A DNA stretch of 19,297 bases, taken from JBGTLU01 sp041743935. Lineage in GTDB: Bacteria; Bacteroidota; Bacteroidia; Sphingobacteriales; Sphingobacteriaceae. The notes beneath the pieces are model-generated. The model had not been told where the DNA came from and did not search any database. It saw nothing but the letters and a program-made list of their open reading frames with translations. Location: the NCBI GenBank assembly GCA_041743935.1, contig JBGTLU010000047.1, positions 1 through 19,297 of the forward strand, in the 5' to 3' direction. Below are positions 8,002-13,803 of this stretch, piece after piece. Position 1 is the stretch's first letter; each line of letters opens with the position of its first letter. A program made the position numbers and the translations under genes.

Positions 8002-8813
8002 GTAATTTTTGGCAAAGGGCTATTACGGCAGTACTATTTGTTATCATTTTACTTTGTGCTGTATTGTTTGACGATAGGGCTTTTATCGGATTGTTTTTCG
8101 GGATTTCCGTTTTTTGTTTGCTAGAATTTTATGGTTTGGTAGAGCGCGGAGGATATCAACCCAATTTATTTTTTGGGATGGGCGCCGGCATATTTATTTA
8201 CACACTGGTTACTTTTTATCTCTACGAACGTTTATCGCCAGCTTATTTTACCCTCATCATCCCACTAACGAGTTTGCTCTTTGTTGCAGAATTATATCGT
8301 AAAAAAGACAAGCCCTTTTCTAACATTGGCTTAAGCTTTTTGGGATTAATTTATATCATTGCTCCCTTTTGTTTGTTTGTTTCAACCGGTTTTATTTTTG
8401 GCAATTTTTATAGCTATGTTTTTCCATTAGGTATACTTTTACTTATATGGGCTAATGATACCGGAGCCTATGTTTTCGGGATGCTTTTTGGGAAAAGACG
8501 ATTGTTTGAGCGTATTTCTCCAAAAAAATCATGGGAAGGTTTTTTTGGTGGGATGTTCATAGCCCTAAATGTATCGGTACTATTGTACCGATATTTAGGT
8601 CAAATTAATTTAGTAGAATGGTTGGGACTTGCCGCCATCGTAGTGGTGGTTGGCACCTTGGGAGATTTGGCAGAATCCTTATTTAAACGAAGCATAGATG
8701 CTAAAGATTCGGGAGATTTTTTACCCGGGCACGGAGGACTTTTAGATAGGTTTGATAGTCTTTTATTCGCATCCCCTTTTATATTTGCATACCTAATTTT
8801 AATTCAACTCTAA
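7998..8813 (+). CDS. cdsA: Phosphatidate cytidylyltransferase CdsA
   Basis: The 271-aa multi-pass inner-membrane enzyme converts phosphatidic acid and CTP to CDP-diacylglycerol, the precursor of all membrane phospholipids in this pathway. The full CDP-diacylglycerol synthase signature is present at residues 227-253, running from SLFKR through KDSGDFLPGHGGLLDRFD. The upstream ANDTGAY (152-158) and KKSWEG (177-182) motifs that contact CTP and metal are also intact. Hydrophobic segments fill most of the N-terminal 150 residues. The start ATG overlaps the DUF2007 stop by 4 bases, and the stop overlaps the psd start by one base. It sits directly before psd, another enzyme of the same pathway. Confidence 0.95.
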   Translation: MSNFWQRAITAVLFVIILLCAVLFDDRAFIGLFFGISVFCLLEFYGLVERGGYQPNLFFGMGAGIFIYTLVTFYLYERLSPAYFTLIIPLTSLLFVAELYRKKDKPFSNIGLSFLGLIYIIAPFCLFVSTGFIFGNFYSYVFPLGILLLIWANDTGAYVFGMLFGKRRLFERISPKKSWEGFFGGMFIALNVSVLLYRYLGQINLVEWLGLAAIVVVVGTLGDLAESLFKRSIDAKDSGDFLPGHGGLLDRFDSLLFASPFIFAYLILIQL

Positions 8814-9466
8814 TGAAAATACACCGCGAAGGCTATGTGAGTTTAGCCATTGTACTTATTGTTTCTGCTGCCATCATCTGGGTTGCCAGAAGTTTTAGTT
8901 CCAATAATTATGTATTAATTTTTGCGTATGCATTGGCCTCGTTTTTATTTTTAATCATTCTGCAATTTTTTCGTAATCCCATTATACGAATTAAGAAAAG
9001 CGAAAGTACCATATTAGCACCTGCCGATGGAAAAGTAGTGGTGATAGAAGAAGTGGAAGAAACGGAGTACTTTAAAGACAAGCGCTTACAGGTTTCCGTC
9101 TTTATGTCGCCAATTAATGTGCACGTAAACCGCAATCCCATTGGCGGATTGGTTACCTATGCTAAATACCACCCCGGTTTATATTTAGTTGCATGGCATC
9201 CGAAATCATCCACAGAAAACGAACGAACTACTTTTGTGATACAGCACCAAAACGGTACTGAAATCCTTTTCAGACAAATTGCTGGAGCGCTAGCCCGCCG
9301 AATAAAGTGGTACATAAAAGAAGGACAAATGGTAGAGCAAGGATCAGAAATGGGTTTTATTAAATTTGGTTCTCGGGTAGATTTATTTTTCCCTATTGAT
9401 ACTAAGCTAAACGTTAAACTAGGGCAAGTGGTAAAAGGCGGAAGAACAGTGCTGGCGGAGATATAA
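8813..9466 (+). CDS. psd: Phosphatidylserine decarboxylase proenzyme, short type
   Basis: The 217-aa protein belongs to the short, archaeal/Bacteroidetes-type phosphatidylserine decarboxylases, which make phosphatidylethanolamine. Two N-terminal hydrophobic segments (about 8-26 and 32-50) anchor it in the inner membrane. Conserved blocks are APADGKVV, VFMSPINVHVNRNPIGG and FGSRVDLFFP. Self-cleavage between G186 and S187 would create the pyruvoyl cofactor and a 31-residue alpha chain. The start overlaps the cdsA stop by one base, placing it last in the CPBP-DUF2007-cdsA-psd operon. No classic terminator follows; the repeat array begins right after the stop. The phosphatidylserine synthase needed between CdsA and Psd is not in this window. 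Confidence 0.94.
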   Translation: MKIHREGYVSLAIVLIVSAAIIWVARSFSSNNYVLIFAYALASFLFLIILQFFRNPIIRIKKSESTILAPADGKVVVIEEVEETEYFKDKRLQVSVFMSPINVHVNRNPIGGLVTYAKYHPGLYLVAWHPKSSTENERTTFVIQHQNGTEILFRQIAGALARRIKWYIKEGQMVEQGSEMGFIKFGSRVDLFFPIDTKLNVKLGQVVKGGRTVLAEI

Positions 9467-9559
9467 TAACTATCGGAATTATTTCGGTTAATTCATCATA
9501 CTTTAACATTTGGTGAAGATTTACTAAGCTATCACTTTATGTTTGTTCAACTCTTTGAC

Positions 9560-9608
9560 AGATTCTGAAACGAGTTCAGAATGACTAAAGATTGTTTCAG
9601 TCATGCCG
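9560..9608. repeat. REP-like hairpin pair 1 (second element truncated)
   Basis: The first element (9560-9585) is a hairpin with perfect 8-bp arms ATTCTGAA (9562-9569) and TTCAGAAT (9575-9582), loop ACGAG, flanked by AG on the left and GAC on the right. After a 14-bp spacer an inverted second element begins with GTCATGCCG (9600-9608), but its other arm is missing and the sequence runs into a new tandem unit through a GATAGCTATC palindrome (9613-9622). Confidence 0.75.
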
Positions 9609-9727
9609 TTTTGATAGCTATCGGAATTATTTAAGCATCAGTGAATTTCAATTCGGTTAATCATCCCACTTTATCATTTAGTGAAGACTTACTTAGTTAT
9701 CACATTATGCTTGTTTAACTCTTTGAT

Positions 9728-9796
9728 AGATTCTGAAACGAGTTCAGAATGACTAAAGATTGTTTCAGTCATGCCGTGCCGAACTTGTTTCGGCAT
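9728..9796. repeat. REP-like hairpin pair 2
   Basis: The first element (9728-9753) repeats the ATTCTGAA/TTCAGAAT hairpin with loop ACGAG. A 14-bp spacer leads to the second element in the opposite orientation from 9768. Its arms are TGCCGAA (9777-9783) and TTCGGCA (9789-9795), loop CTTGT. The head carries a small internal duplication (GTCATGCCG then TGCCG), which looks like a slippage or insertion scar. Confidence 0.8.
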
Positions 9797-9897
9797 ATAC
9801 GATAAGGTTAGTGAATTTCAATTCGATTAATCATCCCACTTTATCATTTAGCGAAGACTTACTTAGTTATCACTTTATGCTTGTTTAACTCTTTGAT

Positions 9898-9963
9898 AGA
9901 TTCTGAAACGAGTTCAGAATGACAAAAGATTGTTTCAGTCATGCCGAACTTGTTTCGGCATCT
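9898..9963. repeat. REP-like hairpin pair 3, 10 bp from the GIY-YIG stop
   Basis: This is the most complete pair. Element one (9898-9923) has arms ATTCTGAA/TTCAGAAT. Element two (9938-9963), inverted relative to it, has arms ATGCCGAA (9941-9948) and TTCGGCAT (9954-9961) with loop CTTGT. Both share the outer bases GTC on one side and CT on the other. The 14-bp spacer contains TTGTTTC. It ends 10 bp before the stop of the GIY-YIG gene. Confidence 0.85.
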
Positions 9964-9973
9964 CTCAGTGGTA

Positions 9974-10261
9974 TTAATAAATTTCCTCTTCCAAATTTTT
10001 TAAATCTGGATTTACAGACTTTATCAAATTAAACTTCCATTCTCGATGCCAATTTTTCAATTGCTTCTCTCTATCAATGGCATCCACTATATTTTCAAAA
10101 TACTCGTAATAGATTAAATATTTTGTTTTGTATTTTTTAGTGAATACGGAACCTTCACCCGATTTATGTTCGTAAAGACGTTGCTTTAAATCGTGAGTTA
10201 CGCCAATGTATAAAACAGTGCGGTATTTGTTAGAAAGAATGTAAATAAAACCATCCTTCAT
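9974..10261 (-). CDS. Small stand-alone GIY-YIG nuclease
   Basis: The 95-aa protein is a single GIY-YIG domain. The two halves of the motif are FIYIL (Y7) and YIG (Y18-G20), followed by R28 and H32 in LKQRLYEHK, and E65 in DREKQLKNW, which lies where the metal-binding glutamate of the family is expected. The C-terminal WKFNLIKSVNPDLKNL is typical of the UPF0213-like/YhbQ-type stand-alone members. GIY-YIG enzymes cut DNA through a single metal ion; for this subgroup the substrate is not known. There is no added DNA-binding domain. REP-like hairpins bracket the gene closely: 10 bp beyond its stop and 45 bp upstream of its start, with opposite orientations of the nearest elements. This context resembles REP-associated transposase loci. 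Confidence 0.9.
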   Translation of the reverse strand: MKDGFIYILSNKYRTVLYIGVTHDLKQRLYEHKSGEGSVFTKKYKTKYLIYYEYFENIVDAIDREKQLKNWHREWKFNLIKSVNPDLKNLEEEIY

Positions 10262-10306
10262 TCATCTAAATTAATAAAAAACCATTTTTAGAAAAAAGCC
10301 CCTGAT

Positions 10307-10384
10307 AGATTCTGAAACGAATTCAGAATGACTCTAATTTGTTTCCGTTATCCTGAACAAAAACTAAGTGTTTATTCAGGATCT
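10307..10384. repeat. REP-like hairpin pair 4, upstream of the GIY-YIG gene
   Basis: Element one (10307-10332) has arms ATTCTGAA (10309-10316) and TTCAGAAT (10322-10329), loop ACGAA, with the same AG and GAC flanks as the left-hand copies. After a 14-bp spacer that again contains TTGTTTC, the inverted element (10347-10384) has arms ATCCTGAA (10350-10357) and TTCAGGAT (10375-10382). Its loop is 17 nt instead of 5. The outer CT flank is kept. Confidence 0.8.
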
Positions 10385-10426
10385 CTTATGAGAATTCACC
10401 TAGGTTAAAAAGCCCATACCACTGAA

Positions 10427-10463
10427 AGATGCTGAACAAATACTTTGCATTTATCAGCATGAC
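10427..10463. repeat. Single REP-like hairpin with a fourth arm sequence
   Basis: Arms ATGCTGA (10429-10435) and TCAGCAT (10454-10460) enclose an 18-nt loop that contains a nested AAAT/ATTT pair. The flanks AG and GAC match the other elements. It lies about 30 bp downstream of the methyltransferase stop and may also serve as that gene's 3' hairpin. Confidence 0.65.
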
Positions 10464-10492
10464 ACCAAACTTAACTATACAAGTAATTCATA

Positions 10493-11656
10493 CTACCCCC
10501 TCCTTGTCCCCTCATACAATTCATACTCCATTAAACGGCAATCTATCTTCCCATTAAAAAACGGTATTTTTCTCTTTGCCGATAAGCCAATTTTTTTGGA
10601 TAAACTAGGGCTACCGGTAAAAACATAGCCTTTATATCCGCCACATTTTTGTTTGTAAAAATCGCCGATGGCTTTGTAAATGGGTTCCAGTTCTTCGTAC
10701 TCTCCTAAGCGTTCGCCATACTCCGGATTGATGATGATAACCCCTTTATTATTTTCGGGTATTTCAGTTTCTCTGAAATCACACACCGCAAATTCAATGT
10801 ATTTTTCTACCCCTGCCTTTTTAGCGTTTTCTTGGGCAGCATAAATGGCATTCGCATTTTTATCTGTGGCTATTATTTTGGGTAGATTTTTTGTTTGGAT
10901 TGCGCCTAAGGCTTTTTCGGCCTCATGTTCATACCATTCGTTCTGATACCCCTCAATGTGCATGAAAGCAAAATTACTTCTCAGTAATCCAGGGGCTTTA
11001 TTCATGGCTTTTAGAGCTGCCTCAATGGCAAGAGTGCCACTACCACACATCGGGTTGATGAAGGTGCTTTTGCCGTCCCATTCGGTGGCTGAAATACATG
11101 CTGCTGCCAAAGATTCTTGCATGGGTGCAGAGCCGGGCATTTTTCGGTAACCGTGTTTGGTTAACGTTTCGCCCGATGTATCTAAATAAACAGTAGCCAA
11201 ATTATCCACCCAATGTAAATGAATTACCATTTTATCGCGTTCGGGTCCGGAATCAGGGCGTTCGCCGGTTTTATCTCTAATTCTATCTACAATGGCATCT
11301 TTGCATTTTAAATTAGCAAAAAGTGGAGTATCCATGGTAGGATTATTTACAGTAGAGGTGATGCTGATGTATCCATCGGAAGCTACCCAATTCTCCCAAG
11401 GCAATCGGTTTATTCCTTTATATAAGCCGTCTGCATCGGCAGCTTTAATATCACCCAAAGAAAATAAAACTTGGTTGGCGGTTCTTAAATTTAAATTCAA
11501 GCGAATGCAATCTATTAACGTAGCTTCCAGACTTACACCAGTTGCCCAAACTTCGTACGGAGTAAACCCGAGGGTTACTACTTCGTCGTGTAAATAGGCA
11601 GATAAATGTTTTGCACAGGTGATTACTGTTTTATTTTTAGTTTGAAATATGGACAT
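10493..11656 (-). CDS. THUMP-domain RNA guanine-N2 methyltransferase, RlmL-like
   Basis: The 387-aa protein combines an N-terminal ferredoxin-like/THUMP RNA-binding region (about 1-155, including FTPYEVWATGVSLEATL and NLRTANQVLFSL) with a Rossmann SAM-dependent methyltransferase domain. SAM-binding FINPMCGSGTLAIEAAL lies at 199-215 and IATDKN at 262-267. The substrate-base motif is NPEYGERLG at 310-318. The layout matches the 23S rRNA m2G2445 methyltransferases (first half of E. coli RlmL, B. subtilis YpsC). The usual NPPYG has Glu in place of the second Pro, here in an otherwise normal domain. The ATG at 11656 is divergent from the DUF3127 gene with 42 bp between starts. Confidence 0.88.
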   Translation of the reverse strand: MSIFQTKNKTVITCAKHLSAYLHDEVVTLGFTPYEVWATGVSLEATLIDCIRLNLNLRTANQVLFSLGDIKAADADGLYKGINRLPWENWVASDGYISITSTVNNPTMDTPLFANLKCKDAIVDRIRDKTGERPDSGPERDKMVIHLHWVDNLATVYLDTSGETLTKHGYRKMPGSAPMQESLAAACISATEWDGKSTFINPMCGSGTLAIEAALKAMNKAPGLLRSNFAFMHIEGYQNEWYEHEAEKALGAIQTKNLPKIIATDKNANAIYAAQENAKKAGVEKYIEFAVCDFRETEIPENNKGVIIINPEYGERLGEYEELEPIYKAIGDFYKQKCGGYKGYVFTGSPSLSKKIGLSAKRKIPFFNGKIDCRLMEYELYEGTRRG

Positions 11657-11698
11657 GAAGTATTAAATGCTAATTTTGTTGCAACAGAAAGCAAGTAT

Positions 11699-12073
11699 AT
11701 GGAAATTAAAGCTAAGGTAGTGGAAGTTGGTCCGATTATTCAGGTAACCGACTCGTTTAAAAAGAGAGAATTAATTGTAGAATATGCCGAAAATCCGCAG
11801 TACCCGGATTTTATCAAGTTTGAGGCAATTCAGGATAAATGTAATCTATTAGATAAATGCAAGGTTGGCGACGAGGTAGAAGTTTTCTTTAATTTAAGAG
11901 GAAGAAAATGGACCGATAAGACCGGAAAAGACAGTTACTTTAACACTTTGCAGGTTTGGAGAATTAATGTGTTGGATGGCAATAGCAATTCGTATCAAGC
12001 ACAAGAAAATACTCCAGAAATGGCTCCTCCAATTGATTTAACAGCCGATCAGGGCGATGATTTGCCGTTTTAG
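11699..12073 (+). CDS. DUF3127 protein with SSB-like acidic tip
   Basis: The product is 124 aa from the ATG at 11699. The open frame continues upstream to 11606, but that part overlaps the divergent methyltransferase start and is not domain sequence. The DUF3127 core covers about 1-95 (MEIKAKVVEVGPIIQVTDSF, RELIVEY, FIKFEAIQDKCNLLD, GDEVEVFFNLRGRKW, YFNTLQVWRI), a beta-rich pattern like an OB fold. A low-complexity Gln/Pro/Asn linker then leads to an acidic, hydrophobic C-terminus DQGDDLPF. This closely resembles the DDDIPF tip by which bacterial SSB recruits repair and replication proteins. A role on single-stranded DNA is therefore plausible but inferred. A strong terminator follows. Confidence 0.85.
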   Translation: MEIKAKVVEVGPIIQVTDSFKKRELIVEYAENPQYPDFIKFEAIQDKCNLLDKCKVGDEVEVFFNLRGRKWTDKTGKDSYFNTLQVWRINVLDGNSNSYQAQENTPEMAPPIDLTADQGDDLPF

Positions 12074-12097
12074 TAAATAGGTTTTCAAAAGCATAGT

Positions 12098-12135
12098 ATG
12101 CGGAGAATAGTGAAATTATTCTCCGCATTTTTTTT
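12098..12135 (+). terminator. Strong intrinsic terminator after the DUF3127 gene
   Basis: Perfect 12-bp arms ATGCGGAGAATA (12098-12109) and TATTCTCCGCAT (12117-12128), a 7-nt loop, and a run of eight T (12128-12135). It lies 24 bp past the stop codon and separates the DUF3127 gene from the WYL cassette. Confidence 0.93.
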
Positions 12136-12253
12136 GATAATACTGGTGAGTGCGTAACCCGTCTCTTACCTGGCGCATATATGTCGCGCGTTCTTAACTA
12201 CCAAACTGCAAACAATAATCTATTCCATTACCGATTAATTCTTTCGAATTTTT

Positions 12254-12301
12254 AAAATAAAATTTACAGCGACACGCTTTGGCGTTTAGTAATTTTATTT
12301 T
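12254..12301. promoter_or_regulatory. Inverted repeat overlapping the likely WYL-cassette promoter
   Basis: Arms AAAATAAAATTTAC (12254-12267) and GTAATTTTATTTT (12289-12301) match with one bulged base. A nested ACGC/GCGT pair (12274-12277 with 12282-12285) lies between them. It could be an operator for the regulator encoded just downstream. The arms are A/T-rich, which raises the chance of coincidence. The rest of 12136-12370 holds nothing else that I recognise. Confidence 0.4.
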
Positions 12302-12303
12302 TG
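12296..12303 (+). promoter_or_regulatory. Candidate -7 element for the WYL gene
   Basis: TATTTTTG matches the Bacteroidetes -7 consensus TAnnTTTG, 67 bp upstream of the WYL ATG, and overlaps the right arm of the inverted repeat. The nearest TTTG upstream (in the GCTTTGG stretch) is only about 14 bp away, shorter than usual, so the promoter is tentative. Confidence 0.35.
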
Positions 12304-12370
12304 TGTCTGTGATTGGAAATAAAAAAATAGTTGAAGTTGTAATTCCAGAACTTAATAGTAAGAATTAATC

Positions 12371-13288
12371 ATGTCTAAACGAGGCTATATATCACGCTAC
12401 CTGCTTATTATCAAAAAGTTGAAAGCAAAACCTTATTCCTCTTTTGAGGAGTTACAAGCCTATATTGGAAACAACTTGGATTATCTGCAAATGCAAGATG
12501 ATACGTTACATATTGGTTTTTCAAAACGTACACTTCAGCGAGATATAAGGGAAATCAGAAATAATTTTGGAATCGACATTGAATATTCAAAATCGAGTAA
12601 AGGCTATTTTATCAGCCAGAATGAAAGGGAGAACATGAATTTTCAAAGAAGAATAGAGGCATTTGACATCTTTAATTCTTTAAGCCCCGCACAAGATTTA
12701 GATCAATTTGTTCATCTGGAAAAACGCAGACCCCAAGGAACAGAGAATTTAAATGGGTTACTTCATGCCATCAAAAACAGATTCCAAATTAAATTCACGT
12801 ATCAGAAATTTTGGGAAGAAGAATCAAACCAGCGCTTGGTAGAACCTTATGCTTTGAAGGAATTTAAAAACCGTTGGTATATTATTGCTAATGACAGTAA
12901 AGACAATAATATTAAAACTTATGCTCTAGACCGTTTGACCAATCTTGAAATAACTAACCAAACTTTTATATACCCCAAAAATTACAATGTAGCACAAAAT
13001 TACCGCTACTGTTTTGGTATTATATCTTCAAATGACGCAGAACCGCAAGACATTATTTTATCATTTGAACCATACCAAGGTAAGTATATCAAGACTTTAC
13101 CATTACATGATACTCAGCAGGTTTTAGTGGATAATGACGAGGAACTTAAAATCAAACTAAAACTATGCATAACGCATGACCTTGTTATGGAACTACTTTC
13201 TTTTGGTGTTAATCTTAGAGTCATTGAACCTAAATCTCTTGTTGATCAAATAAAAGAAGCACATGAAAAAGCATACAGACAATATTAA
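12371..13288 (+). CDS. WYL-domain transcriptional regulator
   Basis: The 305-aa protein has an N-terminal winged-helix DNA-binding region (about 1-80; recognition helix in the FSKRTLQRDIREIRNNFGIDI segment). Next comes a WYL domain (about 130-205), with EPYALKEFKNRWYIIAND carrying the WYL motif as W169-Y170-I171 and TYALDRL with R188. A C-terminal WCX-like extension (about 220-300) completes it. WYL domains sense ligands such as nucleic acid fragments or nucleotides, and many control phage-defence or DNA-repair gene sets. It is the first gene after a strong terminator and is followed in the same direction by DNA-processing-type genes, with 28 bp to the next start. It is likely the regulator of that set, perhaps through the inverted repeat upstream. 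Confidence 0.9.
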   Translation: MSKRGYISRYLLIIKKLKAKPYSSFEELQAYIGNNLDYLQMQDDTLHIGFSKRTLQRDIREIRNNFGIDIEYSKSSKGYFISQNERENMNFQRRIEAFDIFNSLSPAQDLDQFVHLEKRRPQGTENLNGLLHAIKNRFQIKFTYQKFWEEESNQRLVEPYALKEFKNRWYIIANDSKDNNIKTYALDRLTNLEITNQTFIYPKNYNVAQNYRYCFGIISSNDAEPQDIILSFEPYQGKYIKTLPLHDTQQVLVDNDEELKIKLKLCITHDLVMELLSFGVNLRVIEPKSLVDQIKEAHEKAYRQY

Positions 13289-13316
13289 TAAGCATTGCAA
13301 TCTAAAACTATAGGAT

Positions 13317-13640
13317 ATGAAACAAGAAATTTCGAACATGTGGACGGGTTACTGCCCCGAAAGTTTACTAAAAGGTAAGAGAGTTCGTATGAGATTAAAT
13401 CAACACGACTTTTTTGAGAGTGAAGAAACAGGACTTCAGATTTGTGTTTTTCCGGGAGTTCATGCTGTTATTTTAAAATTCAGAGGAAAAGGAAAATTCA
13501 GGACCACACCAAACTATGCTGACGAAATAGAAAACGGTGAAATTCTAAGTCCACAAGAATCTAATATGCCTCCCTTTACTGAAGGAGGAATTTTTATTGA
13601 GAGCGATGAAATTGAAAAATACATTGATGCAATTAAATAG
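13317..13640 (+). CDS. Uncharacterised 107-aa protein in the WYL cassette
   Basis: I do not recognise a family. The product is soluble, with no signal peptide or membrane segment. Visible traits are an N-terminal MWTGYCPESLLKGKRVRMRL segment rich in basic residues, a central beta-strand-like part (GLQICVFPGVHAVILKFRGKGKF), and an acidic C-terminal half (YADEIENGEIL, GGIFIESDEIEKYIDAI). The single cysteine is C13. It begins 28 bp after the WYL stop and reads in the same direction, so it is probably part of the same transcript. The amino-acid composition and regular strand pattern support a real gene. Confidence 0.65.
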   Translation: MKQEISNMWTGYCPESLLKGKRVRMRLNQHDFFESEETGLQICVFPGVHAVILKFRGKGKFRTTPNYADEIENGEILSPQESNMPPFTEGGIFIESDEIEKYIDAIK

Positions 13641-13664
13641 TATAGATAACATTAACCCACCCCA

Positions 13665-13790
13665 ATGACTTTTAAAGAATTTATAGAACGGTATGATAAG
13701 GAGAAGTCTGTTGTTTTGCTAGAAGGCAAAAGAGAAGTTTCGGAAACCGACAAAGAAAAGCTAAGGGAGTTAGGTAGATTATTAAGCTAA
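13665..13790 (+). CDS. 41-aa ORF, possible remnant of a SLOG/Rossmann-type protein
   Basis: The ORF begins at an ATG 24 bp after the previous stop and encodes MTFKEFIERYDKEK, then SVVLLEGKREV, then SETDKEKLRELGRLLS. A strand (VVLLEG) followed by a helix ending in LGRLL looks like the first beta-alpha unit of a Rossmann fold. It resembles from memory the start of SLOG-family proteins that continue with a glycine-rich nucleotide-binding loop; here translation stops before any loop. It could be the surviving 5' end of a gene whose rest was lost when the DprA-like gene became adjacent (13 bp to its start), or a genuine tiny protein. The remnant reading is inference. Confidence 0.45.
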   Translation: MTFKEFIERYDKEKSVVLLEGKREVSETDKEKLRELGRLLS

Positions 13791-13803
13791 CAGTTCAGAA
13801 AAG

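Larger units (their letters stand above)
9470..9963. repeat. About three tandem copies of a ~170-bp repeat
   Basis: This 507-bp gene-free stretch after psd holds three copies of a long unit, starting near 9470, 9618 and 9800. Equivalent bases recur at 169 bp (9485 to 9654) and 170 bp (9641 to 9811). Copies two and three differ at only four positions over 136 bp (9641-9776 versus 9811-9946). Copy one is more diverged and lacks about 21 bp near its start. Every unit ends with the same hairpin pair described separately. No copy encodes a convincing protein. The high identity suggests recent duplication. Confidence 0.85.

Noticed and set aside
9470..9963. CRISPR array
   Set aside because: The repeats are ~170 bp long, near-identical throughout with no unique spacers, and have no cas genes nearby.
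9974..10261. Homing endonuclease in an intron or intein
   Set aside because: The GIY-YIG gene is not inside another gene and has no DNA-binding extension or splicing structure around it.
11606..11698. N-terminal extension of the DUF3127 protein
   Set aside because: The extra 31 codons overlap the divergent methyltransferase start and do not resemble the domain; the ATG at 11699 begins exactly at the domain.
12149..12190. G+C-richer patch with a CATATATG palindrome after the terminator
   Set aside because: No ORF, known RNA or recombination-site sequence is recognisable and the palindrome is only 8 bp.
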